Part shown: positions 61,678-64,000 of the stretch, in pieces | How positions within the stretch are numbered: the first letter of the stretch is position 1 | Layout of the letters: each line of letters starts with the position of its first letter | Origin: Casuarius casuarius | Taxonomy: Eukaryota; Chordata; Aves; Casuariiformes; Casuariidae | Direction: 5' to 3' | DNA: 64,000 bases | NCBI GenBank assembly: GCA_003342895.1 | Contig: PTFA01000086.1 | Location: 124,001 to 188,000, forward strand | The notes under the pieces: model-generated | Seen by the model: the letters and a program-made list of their open reading frames with translations, nothing else | What the model was told of the DNA's origin: nothing | The model's database searches: none | Translations under genes and position numbers: made by a program

Positions 61678-62034
61678 GCAAGGAAGTTTCTGGAAGATCA
61701 TTTCTTGCCTAACTTTTTTCTTTTTTTTTTTTTCCTGAAGAAATGTTGTTCCAGGGAGTGTCTGACTAGTTCTGCAGCTTGGCAAAAAAGCCAGACGTTA
61801 CCTCATAGCTGCGGCCAGACAGCCCATTTCTATGCCAGGCAACCACTGCAGAAGCACACAGCACAGGGCCCTGCTTGATTAGCACTTCTGCTGTTTGGAG
61901 AGTCCTGGAGTGTTTTGTGCAAGGTGGGCTGCTGAGCGGGGACTCTGTGTGCCTTTGTGCAAAGGAGCTCGCAGGCGGGGGAGGCATGTGGGGCGCGGGG
62001 GGAGGCGGCAGCGGGACACAATAGGGGACGGCCG
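61678..62034. other. Unassigned DNA with a GC-rich 3' part
   Basis: T-rich tract near 61712-61734. From about 61930 the DNA becomes GC-rich (gcgcggggggaggcggcag near 61992). A 118-codon minus frame (61766-62122) has no domain. Confidence 0.4.
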
Positions 62035-62390
62035 CATTAATAGTCCGCATCCATGTTATCTTTGGGAAACAGGATCTGTTTGAGCTGACCTGGTCAACCC
62101 TCCCCCCCACGAAGGACCACATCCTAAAGGTCAGAGGGAGAGAAAGAGATGGGGAAACAAAGAGCCGTAATGACGGAGCGGGTCAAACTGAATTAAATGT
62201 TTAATTGTCTCCCCTGTGCCTCATCAGACAGTTTTCTTTAAAGCAAGAGGGATCTTTTCTTCCAGCAACAAAATTACCAATTCATCAGTGAATTGGAAGG
62301 TGAAGAGTGTTTGTAAACATTACAGTCAATATCATTTGCTCCTCGTCTCCCTCCGTGTTGATTTACCTTGTGTGACTGTGTCAGTTACTC
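62035..62390. promoter_or_regulatory. Candidate conserved noncoding segment beside a CpG island
   Basis: Repeat-free DNA between a GC-rich patch and the island at 62395-62670. It holds homeodomain- and nuclear-receptor-like words: gcattaatagtccgcatcc, gagctgacctggtcaa, gaattaaatgtttaattgtc, and a paired ttcatcagtgaattgg. The placement and texture suggest a promoter-proximal enhancer. No conservation data. Confidence 0.35.
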
Positions 62391-62394
62391 AGTA

Positions 62395-62670
62395 TAACTG
62401 TGCGTCTATGTGCTCTGTGTCCTAAACGCCGCCGTCCCTCCGCAGCATCGTCGCTGCCCAGCGTCGCTCTGAACCGGACCCTGCCGTTTCGCTGGTGTTT
62501 CTTAGCAAACTGCACCGCTCGCACAAGGGGACGAGCGACAGCGGGGCACAGTGCGGGCAGAGACGCTTGGCATCTCCTCCTGGCGGTGTCCGGGGGGCCT
62601 CCTCCAGCCGCTGGGACGCGGGTCGGTGCTCTGCAGCGGCCACGCTCCGTGCAGTGAGCTGGGAAGGTGG
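62395..62670. promoter_or_regulatory. CpG island (candidate)
   Basis: About 275 bases rich in CpG (aaacgccgccgtccctccgc, atcgtcgctgcccagcgtcg, cgctcgcacaaggggacgag). Minus-strand frames of 111-151 codons and plus-strand frames of 80-85 codons overlap here and cannot all be real; none shows a domain. A pyrimidine-rich stretch ending in ccgcag at about 62443 resembles a splice acceptor, but nothing downstream supports an exon. Best read as a possible promoter-like island. Confidence 0.5.
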
Positions 62671-62944
62671 ATGGTGTGTCCGTGCAATGGCCCACCTCCA
62701 CATGCTCATGTGGCACGTAGCGGTGGGGATGCTCTGAGGCACTGGTGCTTCATGACCTGTCCTGATGTACTGTCTCTGTTCACCTAAATTATGGTGGAAA
62801 TTTCTGTGTGGAAGACAGAAAACACATCTGAATAATTTTAGTTTATTGGGTGACAAGATAGCTGCTAACAAACGCACACTTCTAGATGGGAATGTTCATG
62901 GTTATCAGCAAATTTGATCCAGCAAAATGTGTGGATTTGGATTA
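62671..62944. other. Unassigned spacer
   Basis: Unique DNA between the CpG-rich island and a MIR copy. Nothing recognised. Confidence 0.4.
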
Positions 62945-63090
62945 TCTTTAATAGCCCATTTTCCAGATGAGAAAACTCATGGATACAAAGGTAAAATGAA
63001 CTGGTTTTGGTCACATATAAAATCAGTAGCAGGGTCAAAACTTTAACAGCTCTTGACTCTGGGTCTTATGTTTGACCTCTAATGCAGCAC
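62945..63090 (-). repeat. MIR SINE, antisense (best copy)
   Basis: The clearest MIR copy here. Ordered landmarks: agcccattttccagatgaga (like 'cccattttacagatgagg'), aaactcatggatacaaaggt (like 'aaactgaggcacagagagg'), ggttttggtcacatataaaa (like 'cccaaggtcacacagctag'), cagtagcagggtcaaaactt (like 'gtggcagagccgggattcaaa'), and cttgactctgggtcttatgt. About 130 bases are colinear. An ancient mammalian/amniote-type SINE, inactive. Confidence 0.75.
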
Positions 63091-64000
63091 ATGCCCCCAT
63101 AGGAAGAGCGAATCAGTCCTTGTTCAGGACAAATCCTGCAACTTCTTCCAAACCTTATTTCTATTTTTTGAGTCTTACAAGAAAAAGCAGATTCGCAGAT
63201 TTTTAGGAACTTCAGCTGTACTATGTGTCAGTTTAGAGAAGAGAAAGAGACTAAAATGTAATGCTAATGGGCTTAGGGTGAAAGTGGGATCCATCCGACT
63301 CCATTAAGGCTGAGTCCAACTGCTGTATTATGAGGCCCAACAAAATGTGTCAACACCATAGATGGGGAAACCACAATGGGAACTTTTCCAAGATTTATAA
63401 GAAAAGATGTGCTCTAGATCTTCTCAGCTTCACTCATGTGGGCTAAGAGGCTGGTAATTCCAGTCGTCTCCCCAGTTACAGCACTGGAGCACAACTGCTC
63501 CAGCTAGGCCTTCTGCTCTGGGCATCACACAGGTTTCCGGGAGGGCTGGGCGCTGGATGTGCCACCCAGGCCGTGTGCTTGCTCACAACATCACAGGCTC
63601 ACTGGGACCTGAAGAGTAAGAGATGGTTCCCACCACTACCAGAAACACTCATGTCTTCACGCAGCCAGAAGTGCAGCTGCTGGCTTTGGGTCTGTGGTGT
63701 GGTCACAGGCAGCCTGACAGGTTCAGGTGTGGTGCAGTTTGCTAAGCCAAGACGGATTATGGCTGGGAAACTCAAACAGCCCATGAGGCAGCCGGAAACC
63801 TGTGGATGCTCTTTAGATTTTGGACTTCTTGGGGAGTTCCCAGAGCTGTATGTTACTGGCTCTCAGACCACTGCTTGGCTCCACACCATTTGGCTGCTTG
63901 GCTGGATCTTTGTAGCTTGGTAGTCATGTTTGTGAATGTGTGAGTGTGTGAGTGTGTGTTTGCGTGTCTGTATCAGTAATAACCATAGTCTTAACACAAC
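63091..64000. other. Unassigned DNA at window end
   Basis: No gene. A 116-codon plus-strand frame at 63573-63923 has no domain. A TG-rich microsatellite lies at 63930-63968. The flank continues beyond the window. Confidence 0.45.
63930..63968. repeat. TG-rich microsatellite
   Basis: A TG run with AG and other interruptions over about 39 bases. Confidence 0.85.

Noticed and set aside
62422..62877. 151-codon minus-strand frame over the CpG island
   Set aside because: Overlaps several other open frames on both strands; none is recognisable.
1..64000. CRISPR array, operon, bacterial promoter or phage-like module
   Set aside because: There are no regularly spaced direct repeats and no ribosome-binding-site/operon layout. 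The window is vertebrate in repeat content and composition.
1..64000. tRNA, rRNA or known small RNA gene
   Set aside because: No cloverleaf with convincing A/B boxes and no rRNA-like sequence was seen by eye. A covariance-model search would be needed to exclude small RNAs firmly.
1..64000. Endogenous retrovirus or intact LTR element
   Set aside because: No paired long terminal repeats and no gag/pol-like frames were recognised. The only RT-like sequence belongs to CR1.

Overview
The window looks like vertebrate nuclear DNA from a sauropsid, most probably a bird. The evidence is five degraded CR1 LINE fragments, several MIR-like ancient SINE remnants, short microsatellites, AT-rich unique DNA broken by compact CpG-rich islands, and no dense intact transposons. 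A turtle or crocodilian is not excluded, because CR1 and the ancient repeats are shared. The fairly low repeat load and the absence of recognisable reptile-type SINE swarms favour a bird. No species or locus could be assigned.

I found no protein-coding gene I can support. The longest open frames (about 200 codons at 31980-32588 minus and 197 codons at 9598-10191 minus) show no recognisable domain. The only recognisable protein-like signal is reverse transcriptase debris inside CR1. The window therefore reads as intergenic or intronic DNA. Small or unrecognised exons remain possible.

Layout: 1-18.5 kb is AT-rich unique DNA with MIR-like fragments and a CR1 3' tail at about 13.8 kb, and it carries scattered single undetermined bases. 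From 18.5 to 20.9 kb there is a GC/CpG-rich block, the best promoter-like site here, followed by an AT-rich stretch with POU/SOX-like motifs. From 20.9 to 30.7 kb there is unique DNA plus two minus-strand CR1 copies, the larger about 1.4 kb and spanning RT motifs. From 30.7 to 46.7 kb there is unique DNA with a near-perfect palindrome, an octamer-rich repeat, a third CR1 fragment and several stretches whose texture resembles conserved noncoding elements. From 46.7 to 59.3 kb there is MIR-like debris and AT-rich unique DNA with microsatellites. From 59.3 to 64 kb there is a CR1 3' fragment, two CpG-rich islands, a 76-base assembly gap in a CA repeat and a clear MIR copy.

Because there are no genes, there is no pathway to describe. 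The plausible functions are cis-regulatory: CpG islands and candidate enhancers. These calls rest on composition and motif texture, not on an alignment.
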